A stretch of 64,000 nt of DNA from Purpureocillium takamizusanense (taxonomy: Eukaryota > Ascomycota > Sordariomycetes > Hypocreales > Ophiocordycipitaceae). Each line of letters opens with the position of its first letter. Position 1 is the stretch's first letter. The stretch spans positions 496,001 to 560,000 of the forward strand of contig NC_063078.1 of the NCBI RefSeq assembly GCF_022605165.1, written 5' to 3'. Shown here in pieces: positions 11,860 to 22,798 of this stretch. Under the pieces are notes generated by a model. That model ran no database searches and was not told the DNA's origin. It saw only the letters and a list, made by a program, of their open reading frames with translations. The translations under genes and the position numbers were made by a program.

Positions 11860-13032
11860 ATGGCGCCGCGATACCACGTATCAGCGAGGTGAGCAGTCCC
11901 CCCCGGTCAATTGCGTCTCCGCGTCCCCGCCCCAGCCTGCTGACGGCCTCGCGTCCAGCCGCGAGCTCCATGTCGTGGTCCTCGGAGCAGGTTCGTCTAT
12001 CTCTCTACAAACGTCTCATCACGTGCGTACCCACCTGACTGGCATCGACTACAGGCGGCGTTGGCAAGAGCTGTCTCACAGGTGAGCCTCATCAAGCCCC
12101 TGAGTGTGAGGCGCGCGGCAGAGACTCATTTCGCAACAGCCCAATTCGTCCACAACGAGTGGATTGAAAGCTATGATCCCACCATTGAGGATTCGTACCG
12201 CACCCAGGTCCAAGTCGATGTGAGTGGTGGCCCGCTGCCGACCCCCCAACGCGCGCCACTGGCCTGGGCACGATGATCAACTGACTCGCTCGTTCAGGGG
12301 CGCCAGGTCGTGCTGGAGATGTGAGTCGCCTCCTTTTTTTACGGCTGCCGTATTGCCTGCCTCAAAACGGATGTTGACTTGAGAATTGCAGCCTCGACAC
12401 GGCGGGTACGGAGCAATTTGGTATGTCACCGAGATTGAAAGCAGGTCTTGGCTCCGCGCACATGGCCAAGCGACTGGTCACCGATATTGCCATTCGGTCG
12501 CTAATCTTAGCTAGTGGCCATGAGAGACCTTTACATGAAGACCGGCCAAGGCTTCCTCCTCGTCTTCAGCATCACGTCCCCCTCATCTCTGACGGAACTT
12601 GCCGGCCTACGGGAGGAAATCATTCGCATCAAGGATGACGAAAACGTCCCCATGGTCATCGTCGGCAACAAAGCGGACCTCGAAGAGGGGCGGGTCGTCC
12701 CTAGGGCCAAAGGCTTCTCCATATCTCAGAAGTGGGGAGCACCCTACTACGAGTCCAGCGCGAGGACACGAAGTGAGTGTGCGCGTGGTGTAGAGGCCAC
12801 CTGACTTGGGGTCGCAACACGCACATCCATGATGCTGACTGGCCATGCAGCCAATGTGGATGAGGTTTTCATTGACCTGTGTCGCCAAATGCTTCGCAAG
12901 GACGACGACTACAACATCGGGCCCGAGGCTGATGACGGGGGCTTCAAGTTTGATGCCTTTCGCGGATCGGGCAAGAAGCGGCGGCGCATGCGAATCCGCG
13001 ACCACCACCACCAAAAATGCGTCATTTTGTGA
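11860..13032 (+). CDS. Rap/RSR1 (BUD1, Krev-1)-type Ras-family small GTPase
   Basis: Eight exons (11860-11888, 11959-11990, 12055-12081, 12140-12219, 12298-12320, 12392-12420, 12515-12772, 12851-13032) encode 219 residues; every join uses GT-AG and preserves frame. Visible G-motifs: P-loop G-A-G-G-V-G-K-S (19-26), effector Y-D-P-T-I-E-D-S-Y (41-49), D-T-A-G-T-E-Q-F (66-73), N-K-A-D (125-128) and E-S-S-A (153-156, in place of the usual ETSA). The Thr after DTAG, where Ras has Gln61, is the Rap/Rsr1 hallmark. The tail is basic and ends in a CVIL CAAX box (216-219); Leu predicts geranylgeranylation and membrane anchoring. Yeast Rsr1 directs bud-site polarity through Cdc24/Cdc42; here a role in hyphal polarity is inferred. 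The first 18 residues form a short extension before the P-loop. Confidence 0.95.
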
Positions 13033-14131
13033 GTTTAAGGGCGCACACACACACCTACATACATCTTTTGCGTGGATCGACGACGGTACATACTAGAGCG
13101 GTTGGGCTCGACGGGCACCGAGCACCTGTTACATGTTTACGAGATATGACGACATTCGACACGTTTTCCCACCTGCATCTACGACACCGAGAAAGACGCG
13201 ACGTGTTTTAGCGCAAGACCTGGACCTCGCGGTTTGGTAAACGTCTCTCCCATCAAGATGCTTTTGTTTCTGGACAAGACGCGGGCTTGGGTCGCGAGGG
13301 TTCAGAGAACGCCCGCGCGGCGGCTATTTTCATCCAGGATTTTCAAAGAAAAGTAAAACAATTGTAGAGTTTGACCCGTACTTGGGAGGGGGCTCACCCA
13401 CCAGGCTCACGGAGAAAGGCGGGAAGGACAAAAAAAAGAGTCGGCTGGTCGCCTGGTTGGATACAAAAAGTGTTCCTTTTTTTCGTTCTTTCGTTTCTTG
13501 CGAGGAGTACGACGGCGTTGCGATGGGCGGTCTGAGTTTCCTCGGGACAGGACGCTTGCCTACTTTTTACCGCCCGTCTCGGCCCATCGCTGGTATTTTT
13601 TTCTTCTCTTCCCCCCTCTGTCGTTTCCCCCCGTTCGCCGGTTTCTGAGGCGTGGCCAGCTGCGCGGTGGCCATCATTGCGTTTCCGGCTGTGGCAGGCT
13701 CGCAACGAAAGGGGAGGAGGAGGTTTGTTTGCGTCGTGGTTCGTGCTTTTCCGGGCCGCGGATCGACGCGTGGGGGATATTTTGCAAGTAGTAGACGGTG
13801 AAGGTATAGAGCACAAGAGCGCAACAGAGAGTCCGGGAGGACCCTGGACCCGATCGATCGACAAGGCATGAAGGAACCGGAGATGCGATTTTTCCCTGTG
13901 GACGTGGCTGCCACCGATGAGTGATATATATATATATATTGAACACTCGCCCGTTTGCGCAGGGTCTTGGGCAGTCTCCTTTTAGATCTTTTCATACATG
14001 CAGTGTGTGCACACCCGATACTGATACTGAAGGTCCGATGATGCGCAGCCGTAGCAAAGCAAGCTTTTCAAGGTAGTAACGTACGTCTCGTTTCAGTCTG
14101 CTCGGTCAGTCCAGTCCAGTCCAGTCCAGCC
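13033..14131. other. Convergent intergenic region
   Basis: The spacer lies between the 3' ends of the GTPase (+) and SDR (-) genes and so should hold two terminators. I see a short (TA)n run near 13923-13939 and a pentamer array at 14106-14129 (CAGTC units) abutting the SDR stop. No gene is supported. Confidence 0.4.
14106..14129. repeat. Pentanucleotide tandem (CAGTC units)
   Basis: Four to five near-perfect copies of a five-base unit end only a few bases from the stop codon of the SDR gene, so the array lies in its 3' UTR. Confidence 0.8.
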
Positions 14132-15475
14132 CTATTTCCTGACGAGCATGTTCCACAAGTCGGCTATCCACGCCAGCGAGCTCCTCACCCTCGCCGCCGC
14201 CGCCAGCGCCCTCACATAGCGGTACGTAAACGTCTCGACCTCGTCGTAGTCGCCAGCGTAGCACTCCCACGCGGCCCGTCCCCCGCCCTTGCCCTTGCCT
14301 TGCTGCTGGTGCTGTTGGTGCTGCTGGTGCTCCGCGTCGACGTCGCTGCTGCTGCTTACCCCCTCCCACTCCTGCACGGGCACCTCGCCCGGCAGGCCGT
14401 CGCGCAGGCGCGGCCCCACGAGCAGCGCGCGGCCGGCGATGCCGTGGTCGGCGACGAGCCGGGTGGCAGCGTCGACCACGTCTGGGATGGAGGCGCCGCC
14501 GGCGCCGCCGCTGAGGAGCGCGGCCTCGGCGAAGGTGGGGAGCATGCGGCTTCCGGCGACGTAGTACGGCGCGAGCATGTTGACGCGCAGCTGCGCGGCT
14601 TCTTCTTCTTCTACTCCCCCTCCTTCTCCTCCTTCTCCGTCGCCGCTGCCACCGCCACTACCGCTGGAGCCGTTGTTGCCGCTGCCGCTGACGCGCAGAA
14701 ACGCCGTGGCGCGCAGCGTGCGAAAGAGTCCCGCGACGGCGTGCTTGGACATGGTGTAGTGCGTCTGTCCGGCAAAGGGGCTGATGGAGGCGACGGACCC
14801 GATGAGCAGGAGGCACTTGTCCCCGCCGCGAACGGGACCGCGACCGCTGCGGCTGCTGCTGCCGAGCGAGAGGTAGTGCAGGGCCAGGTGGGTCGTGTAC
14901 GTGACGCCCACGATGTTGACCTCGAGGGTGCGCGTGTCGGGCTTGGAGATCCGGCCCGTGGAGGGGTCCGGGCGGGGGTTCTCGAACCGGTAGCTCTCGC
15001 TGGCGTTGATGATGCCCGCGTTGGGGACCACGATGTCAATCTCCCCTTGTTGTCCTTCTGTTCCTGCTGCTGCTGTTCCTGCTCCTCCTTCCGCCGCTGC
15101 CGTCGCTGCTGTTGCTCCTCTTCTTCCTCCGCCGCCGCCCCGACGGGGGCTCAGCCTCGCCGCCGTCTCAAAGAGCGCGACCTGCTCGTCCCAGTCCGTC
15201 ACGTCGCAGCGCTGGTAGTGGAACGTCTGCGCCGGGTGCGCGGCGCGCAGACCCGCGACGAGGCGCTCGCCCGCGGCGTCGTCGACGTCGCCGATAAAGA
15301 CGTGCGCGCCGTGCGTGGCCCAGGCCCGGACCATGCTGGCGCCGAGGCCGTTGGCGCCGCCCGTGATGAGCACGACCTTGCCACGTAGGGTCGACGGGTC
15401 GTAGCCCTTGGACATGTCGATGGGGGCCGACTGCCGAATCACGGGCTTGAGGTCGTGGGCTGCTGCTGCTGCCAT
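14132..15475 (-). CDS. Short-chain dehydrogenase/reductase with low-complexity insertions
   Basis: A single uninterrupted exon of 447 residues. The Rossmann signature T-G-G-A-N-G-L-G (38-45), an acidic residue after the second strand (FIGDVDD, favouring NAD), a C-D-V-T motif, P-N-A-G, and a catalytic set of Ser227, Tyr240 and Lys244 (Y-T-M-S-K) mark a classical SDR, nearest in style to fungal 15-hydroxyprostaglandin-dehydrogenase-like enzymes. SDRs of this type usually have about 250-320 residues. The excess comes from three low-complexity stretches: a Gly/Ala run between the CDVT region and PNAG, a Ser/Gly/Glu run after the active site, and a Ser/Gln/His run near the C-terminus. They stay in frame and lack splice signals, so they appear to be translated. 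Start: first ATG, followed by an Ala run. Substrate unknown. Confidence 0.85.
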   Translation of the reverse strand: MAAAAAHDLKPVIRQSAPIDMSKGYDPSTLRGKVVLITGGANGLGASMVRAWATHGAHVFIGDVDDAAGERLVAGLRAAHPAQTFHYQRCDVTDWDEQVALFETAARLSPRRGGGGGRRGATAATAAAEGGAGTAAAGTEGQQGEIDIVVPNAGIINASESYRFENPRPDPSTGRISKPDTRTLEVNIVGVTYTTHLALHYLSLGSSSRSGRGPVRGGDKCLLLIGSVASISPFAGQTHYTMSKHAVAGLFRTLRATAFLRVSGSGNNGSSGSGGGSGDGEGGEGGGVEEEEAAQLRVNMLAPYYVAGSRMLPTFAEAALLSGGAGGASIPDVVDAATRLVADHGIAGRALLVGPRLRDGLPGEVPVQEWEGVSSSSDVDAEHQQHQQHQQQGKGKGGGRAAWECYAGDYDEVETFTYRYVRALAAAARVRSSLAWIADLWNMLVRK

Positions 15476-17433
15476 GGCTGCTTTCTGCTTGACGCTTGCT
15501 GGTATGCTGTTGCTTGCCGCTGCTGGCTGTTCACAAAGTACGTGGTATTTTCTCCACCACTACCACCACGACGATCTTGTGCCTCGCCCTCGCCTCGCCT
15601 CGTTAGTGTCGTCGAGCCGTGCCGCTCGCGTCAAGGGGACAAGCGTTTTAGTGCGGGAAACTCCTAGCAAGATAAGAGCAGGTGGTGACAAGAAGAAGAA
15701 GAAGAAGCCGTCACGACGATGACGACGACGACGACGACGATGACGCGGACGTTGAAAGCCCGCTGAGCATGTGCAATCCGTTCGGTCCGTGCGTGCGTGC
15801 AACTCAGCTGGGCAGCATCATTCTAGGAAAATTCGCATGCATTGCCCTGTCGCGACAGGGCTGTGGAATCAATCACGACCTGTTGTCGTGCCTCGCTCTC
15901 TCTCTCGCTCTCTCTCTCCTCTTGCAGTCAGCCCTTTCGGCAGTGTGTGGCCTGGGCCTAGTACGTAGGTAGGTTGCTGGTCGAGCCGCATAGTTAGTAA
16001 CGTAATAAATAGCGTGCAAGCCACACGGATCCGTTATCCAGGCCCACGGTGCGCGCGTTGAGGTTTCACAGCCTCTGGCCCAATATTTTTTTCCTTTCTT
16101 CATTTTCTGGGCTGAAACCCGTGCGGAAAGCGGAACCTGGGAGTCTTATTCGGAACAGTCGGTACCAAGCTGCACTGCCCATTGTATTTACATACATACA
16201 GGTCAGCGGGATGGTGTGGTATACTTATTGCGTTGAAGGTTTGTCCATGAGATGCTTCGCGCGGTGACATGAGATGTCTAAATGACCGAAACGCTGGAGC
16301 TCGTGGCTGAGCAATTTGGAGCTCCATCTAGCAAGCCTCCACTTCAGCTGTCCAGCCGTGCGTGGCAAGCTGACGAGAGCCAAGTAGCTCCATATTACAT
16401 AGTAACCTAGTTACGTAGTACGGAGTACAGGTGTGATTTTAGCACTAACATTGTCATCGCCCAGGCGAAAGATACGGCAGGCCTAGGGCGAGCTATCATG
16501 CTTACGTAGAACAAGCAACACGAGTAAGTTGATGCCTTCACATCCTGATAGCTCGTGCCACGAGGCTCTTTGACAGGGACTGGTCGATGGAGTGGCACAT
16601 GCCCGGGGGGGCCGGGGGGGGGCATCTTCGAGACAACCCCGTCAGCAGAATTCTGAACGCGGGGTCCAACTACTTCGTGCACGGCACGACTTGCCACAAT
16701 GGCCACCGCGGCGTGGACGAGACCCGAGCTGCTACCTACGCCAGAGGGCCATGCAGCATCCTGGACGAGGGGCGTTCTGTAGCCGTGTCAACTGCACCCG
16801 TCCTCCGCAAACACCTGCCCGGACCCTGCCGCGCGGGTGCACACGGTTGCTCCGACAAAGACTCGTGAGACGCCTCAAAATGCCACGGCGAACTGACAGG
16901 GCCAAGCTTTCGCTAGCGTTGGCTCGTTGGTCGGCTGGCTGGCGAACCAGGGGGGTGATCTCGAGGTGCATGCAGCGGATGGCGTTGTCGCAGTGGTACT
17001 GGTGGTGGGCCAGACCTCGCCATCACCAACAGCACTTGTTGGGGCTCCATCATGTTTGGTGGGCTATCAGAGGGGCAACGAGCTTGAACTGCCGTTGATG
17101 AGCATCAACGAGTGGCTTGGCATAGAGGGCCAGCCCGCCATCCGGAGAGGTGATGGCACCAAGATGCGACCCGACTGACGGAGCCGAGGGGCGGGTGACG
17201 GAAGAGGGCACCACTCACCAGGCTCGAGGTGGGTGCCGTGGGCGACTGTGCCTTGCAGCGACAAACACGAGAACATGGCTGGCCACGGCAGCCGTTTGGA
17301 TCCGAGGGCGGGGGCGGCGACTGTCACGTCGACGACCGGGGTATCAGTCGAGATTCAGCGGCGGAGGTCTTCATGGCGACTCATAGCCTGGCTTTGCGCA
17401 CATGATATACATGCTGCTTCGGGCGGCGGCGGC

Positions 17434-17458
17434 GGTTGCGGTTGCGGTTGCGGTTGCG

Positions 17459-17490
<32 letters not shown>
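17434..17490. repeat. Hexamer (GGTTGC)n followed by (TGC)n
   Basis: Five GGTTGC hexamers pass directly into about ten TGC triplets, an apparent compound microsatellite that may have grown from one unit into the other. It produces Cys-, Ala- or Leu-run frames without other support. Confidence 0.9.
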
Positions 17491-17491
<1 letters not shown>

Positions 17492-20400
17492 ACTGCGCGG
17501 TGCAGACGGACATTCAGGGCGGGCGACCGCGGGGACATCCCTGGCAATGGTTGCGGCTTATCGTCCACGAGTTGAGTCCAATACTGCAGCGGACCAGCCA
17601 GAGCTCGCCAGGCGTTGTGGAGGAGTGTGACAGAGCCAGGGTGAGGATGAGTTCACAGCAGTGCACATGCGGCGCCAGCCAATGGCACGACCATGGACAA
17701 GGAGTTGAAGAGCTCCGCGCCGCTCGATCCATGCGTCCAGAGGCCCGCGGAGCCGCAAAACGGACTCAAGTCGCGAGCTGCGCCTCTTGGCCGCTGGCCC
17801 CAGCCCCCAGCCGGGGTCACGGGCAAAGCTTGGGTGCCTGGCACAGCAGGTATTTGGGTGTCGAATCTCGCGGAACAGTCCCCCAGGTATCTGACCCAAA
17901 AAGCCACGACGGCCACCGCCAAAAAGCAAGAGTCGGAGCTTGCCCGCCCCATATCTGGCTGCCGTTGGGGCGAATAGGATTACACGCAATCATGCCGCGC
18001 TGGTGGTCCTTCTTGAGCTCCGGTGCTGTGACAGGCAGCTCGATGGATGGGATGTAGCGGACCCAAGCGGCCAAGCCCCCCCCCCCCCCCCATCACAGGC
18101 AGCGAGCCGGCTGTCGCACAAAGGTGCGACGACTCTTGCGGGACACCTTCGGTGAACTTTTGACGGGCGTCAAAGCATGTGGTCGGGTTAGCCGACCGAT
18201 GGAGCAATGTGCCGTCAGCCACCGGAGCCGTTTCCGGCCGCAGCCCCCAAGAGCCTGGCGGCATCTCGATGGGGAGGGGGGCGTGCGCCTCGCGCAGGGT
18301 GCCAGTGAGGCGGCTGCCACATGTCGTCTGTCGTAGGTCTGTCGGTCGGTCGAGGTCGCTGCCCACCGGTTCTCCCCCGTCTGTCATCAAAGAAAGATCC
18401 CAGCCGCACATTCGGGTCAGCAGATAATGTCGGCGGCGGTAGCTTCTGCTCGGTCCGGAACCGGGAAATTTACGTACGAGGGCTTCAGCCGCGCGGCGTG
18501 GCCATCCCACGCCACGGATCAGCTCTTTGTCGAGCATCAAAGTCCAGCCGGCCCGCAAAGCGCAATGGGAACCGCTTGATACACTTGGTATAATCTGGGG
18601 GTGCACAGCACCAACATCAAACGGCTGAGCGGTGGGGTCCAGAGGTGTCGTGATGCGGAACGGCTGCGCAGCACGGGCATGTGGTGAAGGACAGCGGATC
18701 TGGAATGCGGTCCATCAGCATATCGAGGTTTGGGTCCTGCAGCCGTGATGATGGCGGGCGCCATTGCGGAGCACGTTGTGGGTGGAAGAGACGGGGCAAG
18801 CTCCAAGAGTTCTGATCGGAGGAAGGTCGATGACCGATGGTGGCGGTGGTGATGGCGGCTGTTGGTGCATCCATCGACGAGGGAGGCCGTGATCGGGAAA
18901 TAGTGTCAAGCCAAGCAGGGCAGGAGCTACCCCCGGCCAGGCCTGCTGTTGCGGATGTGCGAGTAGGCTGGCTGGGGACGCTCCCCGCGGAAGCGGCAGC
19001 GGCCCCGTGGCGGGGGTCGCCGTGGAAGCACTGACTGGGAGAGCTGGAACCACTCAGCGACGGGATCGCCTCCATCATTCTCAGGATTGAGAGGAGTCCA
19101 GGCTGAGGACCTAGGTATTGAGCTCCACAGCAGTGGCGCACATCGTGTAGTATTACTGCACCGAGTTTATGAACTAACCACCATACAGTATAGTATATGT
19201 GCAAGTGCTTCCTCTCGCGAGATCCAACAGGGCTTCTGAACGAACCGCGTGAACAAAGGCAAGAGGGAAAGATGAAACAATGGACGCTTGATTTCGCCCA
19301 CCCTCGTGTGCTGCTGCGGCAGCCAGGCGGGCGGTGTCAGCCCTGCCACAAACTGAGGGAAGCGGTGCTGTCCATGGAGGCAGCTCTAATAAGGTGAGAG
19401 TCCAAGAAAGCCCCCAGCTACAGTGGAGGTATGTAGCTGCCAGCTGGGACGGGGCCACATGGAGTGCTGTAGGTTGCCAGTCCCCCAAAGGTTGTCAAAA
19501 CCTGAAGGGCCTGCGTGCCCCGGTAGGGGTTCTAATTCTTGGTGCACCAGGACCCCTCGGTGCAACGCCACCCGTTCACTGCCCGTGGACTGCCGGGTAG
19601 GGAGCCAGAGCCCTGGAGCGGCGTGCCGTGAAATGGACGGCAAGTGGCACATCGGCGGCCGTGGGGGCTACCCCAGGGCATGCCGCTGTACGGTCAAGCC
19701 CTCAGTCGGCCCCCCCCCCCAAGACCCTCCACTTACTCCCGTCAGTGCCCGGTATGGAAGGTTCCACCCACTGCCGGCTCCCGTGCGCCCCGTGCATTGC
19801 GGCCGCGAGGGCGCTCCCGCAAGGGGACCTAAGGAGCTCTGGAGAGCCCTGGGCTGGAGCGTCAGTGGGCTGCCCATGCACGGGCAGGTATGAAATTCGA
19901 CCCATCTGCACATATACTCCTATACGCTCAGTAATTACTACCGTTACGAGGAAGGTTCCTTCAATTCCATACTCTTCCCCTCCGACGAATGCCTCAATGT
20001 GCGCTCTCCACAGCATGGGCGACGCTGAAAGCCTCTCGTAGCTAATGCGCAGCAGACGGCTTCTGAGCAGTATGGCCACGTGTTTGTGCGGTCTGGCCAG
20101 ATTCGACGCCGTGTACGAGAGCTTCAAGCACGTACGAGCTGAGCTACACTATCGGGCCGCTACTTCGTGTAGTCACCATATTGGCGTGGTGCGAGTCTAT
20201 CGTGGCATTCGTCATGGCGGGCTGCAGCTTTGCGGACACTCGTCATTCTACCAGTGGCAGCCCAAGTGCATACCTCGTTGTGTACGTACTTTGCATTCGC
20301 ACCTGCACCAGCCATCGTCCCTGGCAGACCCGTCATGGGCGCAGGAAAACAACATACATGATGCCATGCTCAAGCTCGCCCAAGTCAAGAACCCGAGGCT

Positions 20401-20780
20401 CAGAAGCGCAAGCGTGAGTCTCTGCACGGCAGGGTCCTCGCCGCCCGCCTGCCCACGGCTTGATAGGATGCCTGCCCCCCTCCCTCGCGGCACGGCGGGC
20501 TTCACCGGTCCTGCAGAGTCCCTGCGACGTCCCCTCACCATGCGGCCTGCGGGCAGGTGCCGGCGACACGGCGCCAGACTTTCTGTCCAGGGTCAGGAGA
20601 CGAGCGAGGGATGGATGAAAAAGGGGGAGACGTGGCTCCTGTCGCAGCTGCTGCGGTTCAAAACGGTGCGCCTGGACGGACCGAGACGAGACAGGGTCGA
20701 GGCACGACCTGATTGATGCTGGTGTCAAGAGGGGGCAGACCATTTTCCTGCGGATGAGCAAGCCACGATCGGTCCTCTGT

Positions 20781-20809
20781 CGACGACGACGACGACGACG
20801 ACGACGACG
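20781..20809. repeat. (CGA)n microsatellite
   Basis: Nine to ten perfect CGA triplets lie next to an ATGCATGCATG palindromic stretch at 20818-20832. Confidence 0.9.
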
Positions 20810-21330
20810 CATATGTACATATGCATGCATGTAAGCCCACTGCCAGCATCTGCCACGCCTAGATGTGCAGCTGCAGCGCCAGTCCACCGCCACAAGCAGG
20901 TCGACTGCGCCAGACCGCACCGCGACGACGATGCACGGCGATGCACGTGTCACGATGCTGGGCCCGGTTTTGTCCGCCAGCCTTTTGGCGCTGCTTCTGA
21001 ATGCCATTTCGAGCAAGCCACATGCCTAGGGCACGACCGGCGCGCCGGGCGTAAGCAGTTGTCATGGATCACGGCTTGCCGCCGCGAGCGCGCGCCGTCT
21101 GCGTTCGCTTGCTTCCCGCGGTGCGAGACACTAGAAAGAAGAAGAGGAAGAGGAGCAGCAGCAGCAGTACTAGCAGCAAGAGGAGGGAGAGGAGGAACAG
21201 GAGGAACAGGATGTGGTACACAAAGTGCGACGAGCCCACTTCGCACAACGAGGTCGTCTCTCGTATGACACGAACAAGACTTACAACACGCGCCGTGTGC
21301 GCGCACTCTCGCCAGCGGTGGGGCGACCAC

Positions 21331-21376
21331 CTCGTCGTCGTCGTCGTCGTCGTCGCCGCCGTCGCCGTCGCCGTCT
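21331..21376. repeat. (CGT/CGC)n microsatellite
   Basis: An imperfect triplet array of CGT and CGC units lies within a gene-free stretch. Confidence 0.85.
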
Positions 21377-22739
21377 CGCTCCACCCGCCCGACTGGGTCC
21401 CTTGGATCGATCACTCTCCACACACTTTATCAGGTCATCAAACGGGGCATGACATGGGTGGAGGAAACACTAGCATCATCACCAGGGACGCACGACGATA
21501 GGACCACCGCGTGGCGCGCGGTCCCTCCTTCTCCTCTTCCTCCTCCTCATGGCCCCCCTTCCTTCCCCCGGGGAGGGTCCGCGTCTAAATCGGGGCGCCC
21601 ACTCGCTCTGCCCTGGTCCGGCTGGCCTGGCCTAGCATGGCCTGCACGGCGAGCTTCACTACTAACGTACCCCCGAATGCCGTCCCTGACAGAACAAAGT
21701 GCAGGTCCGGAATAGTTGTCGTCTACCGCCGCCGCCGTCCCTTGAGAGAGGACCTGGGACACACGCATGTCGTATGTCTGGTGGCTGCAGCAACGGAGCG
21801 ACGCTCTGACGCCCACGTCGCTCGAAACACGGCGTCCGTCGGCCCTCTGGGCTCTGAGTGGCCCGCTGCCGAATCGGGGGCCGGAAACGAGCAACAGGGG
21901 CAGGGCTCCAATGGGAAGCAAATGGAGGGGGGAAGCCCACGGGCAGGAAAGATGGGAAAGGCGGGCGGGACGACAGACGCCTGTTGTCTGTCAGCGGACG
22001 CGCGTGACGACCGAGGCCCGCGCTCGCTCGCTGACCACGGACCGGCGACGCGGGACGAGGCTCGGCAGAGACGCCAGGCGCTCTGCCCACTTGGCTCATC
22101 TACTGGCCTATCATCTTATTTGGTACGGATTGCATGGGAAGGTGCCGAGTTGGCTGGCGTGCCTTGCCAGTTCGTACCTCACTTGCCGCTTTGGTGTCGA
22201 ACCATGACCACTGCAATGTAGGCATGCTAGGCTCGAGTCAACTTTTGGGCGCGCACGAATGCATTTTAGGATTGGCAAGCGCGCGCAGCAGGTACATGAG
22301 CATGGTAGTAAACATGCGCAGGTACAGCGCTTATTGCTCGAAAAGTACTAACGCAGCCCGAGAGTCGAACGACGACGACCACACAAGGGACACTTGGGAT
22401 ATTTAGCATTTTGCGCCAAACCTTGGCCCACTGCGCGTCGCTCCAATCCCTCTCGTCCATTCATCCATCCATCCATCTTTGTGCTATTCCATCCACGCCA
22501 CGTCGTCCGTCTGCTGCGCTGCCCTCGTGTCGCGAGCAGTTTTGACTTTTGGCTCGAGGCGTTCAGGCGGGTGCCCCTCCGATGCGCTCGCGCTCCGATT
22601 GGGCAGGGCGGCGCGGCGGAGCGGAACCTGGGAGAGCTGCCACCCAAGAGGAGCCACTGCCAGTGCTGTACCCATGCCATGCCATGCCACCCCCGGGACA
22701 CACACCACCACCCGCGCCGCCGCCGGCGAGCTTCAGTCC

Positions 22740-22798
22740 CAGGGCAGGGCAGGACAGGGCAGGGCAGGGCACTCGCAGGGCAGGGCGGGCGGGCGGGC
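22740..22798. repeat. Pentanucleotide tandem (AGGGC)n
   Basis: About ten imperfect AGGGC units run into GGGC tetramers at the 3' side. Confidence 0.85.

Larger units (their letters stand above)
15476..22400. other. Long region without a convincing gene
   Basis: About 7 kb of GC-rich DNA. Many overlapping frames occur on both strands between roughly 16.4 and 20.7 kb, none with a domain I recognise and none that joins cleanly by splicing. The best stretches are minus-strand frames at 18617-19204 and 17980-18606, which have mixed, not low-complexity, composition; they could belong to an unrecognised or decayed gene. Microsatellites occur at 17434-17490, 20781-20809 and 21331-21376, and a C-run at about 18077-18090. 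Confidence 0.4.

Noticed and set aside
14300..15388. 362-codon frame on + opposite the SDR gene
   Set aside because: Antisense shadow; the minus-strand frame has the complete SDR catalytic set.
17233..18057. 274-codon frame containing long Cys run
   Set aside because: The Cys run is the read-through of a TGC microsatellite; the rest has no protein-like pattern.
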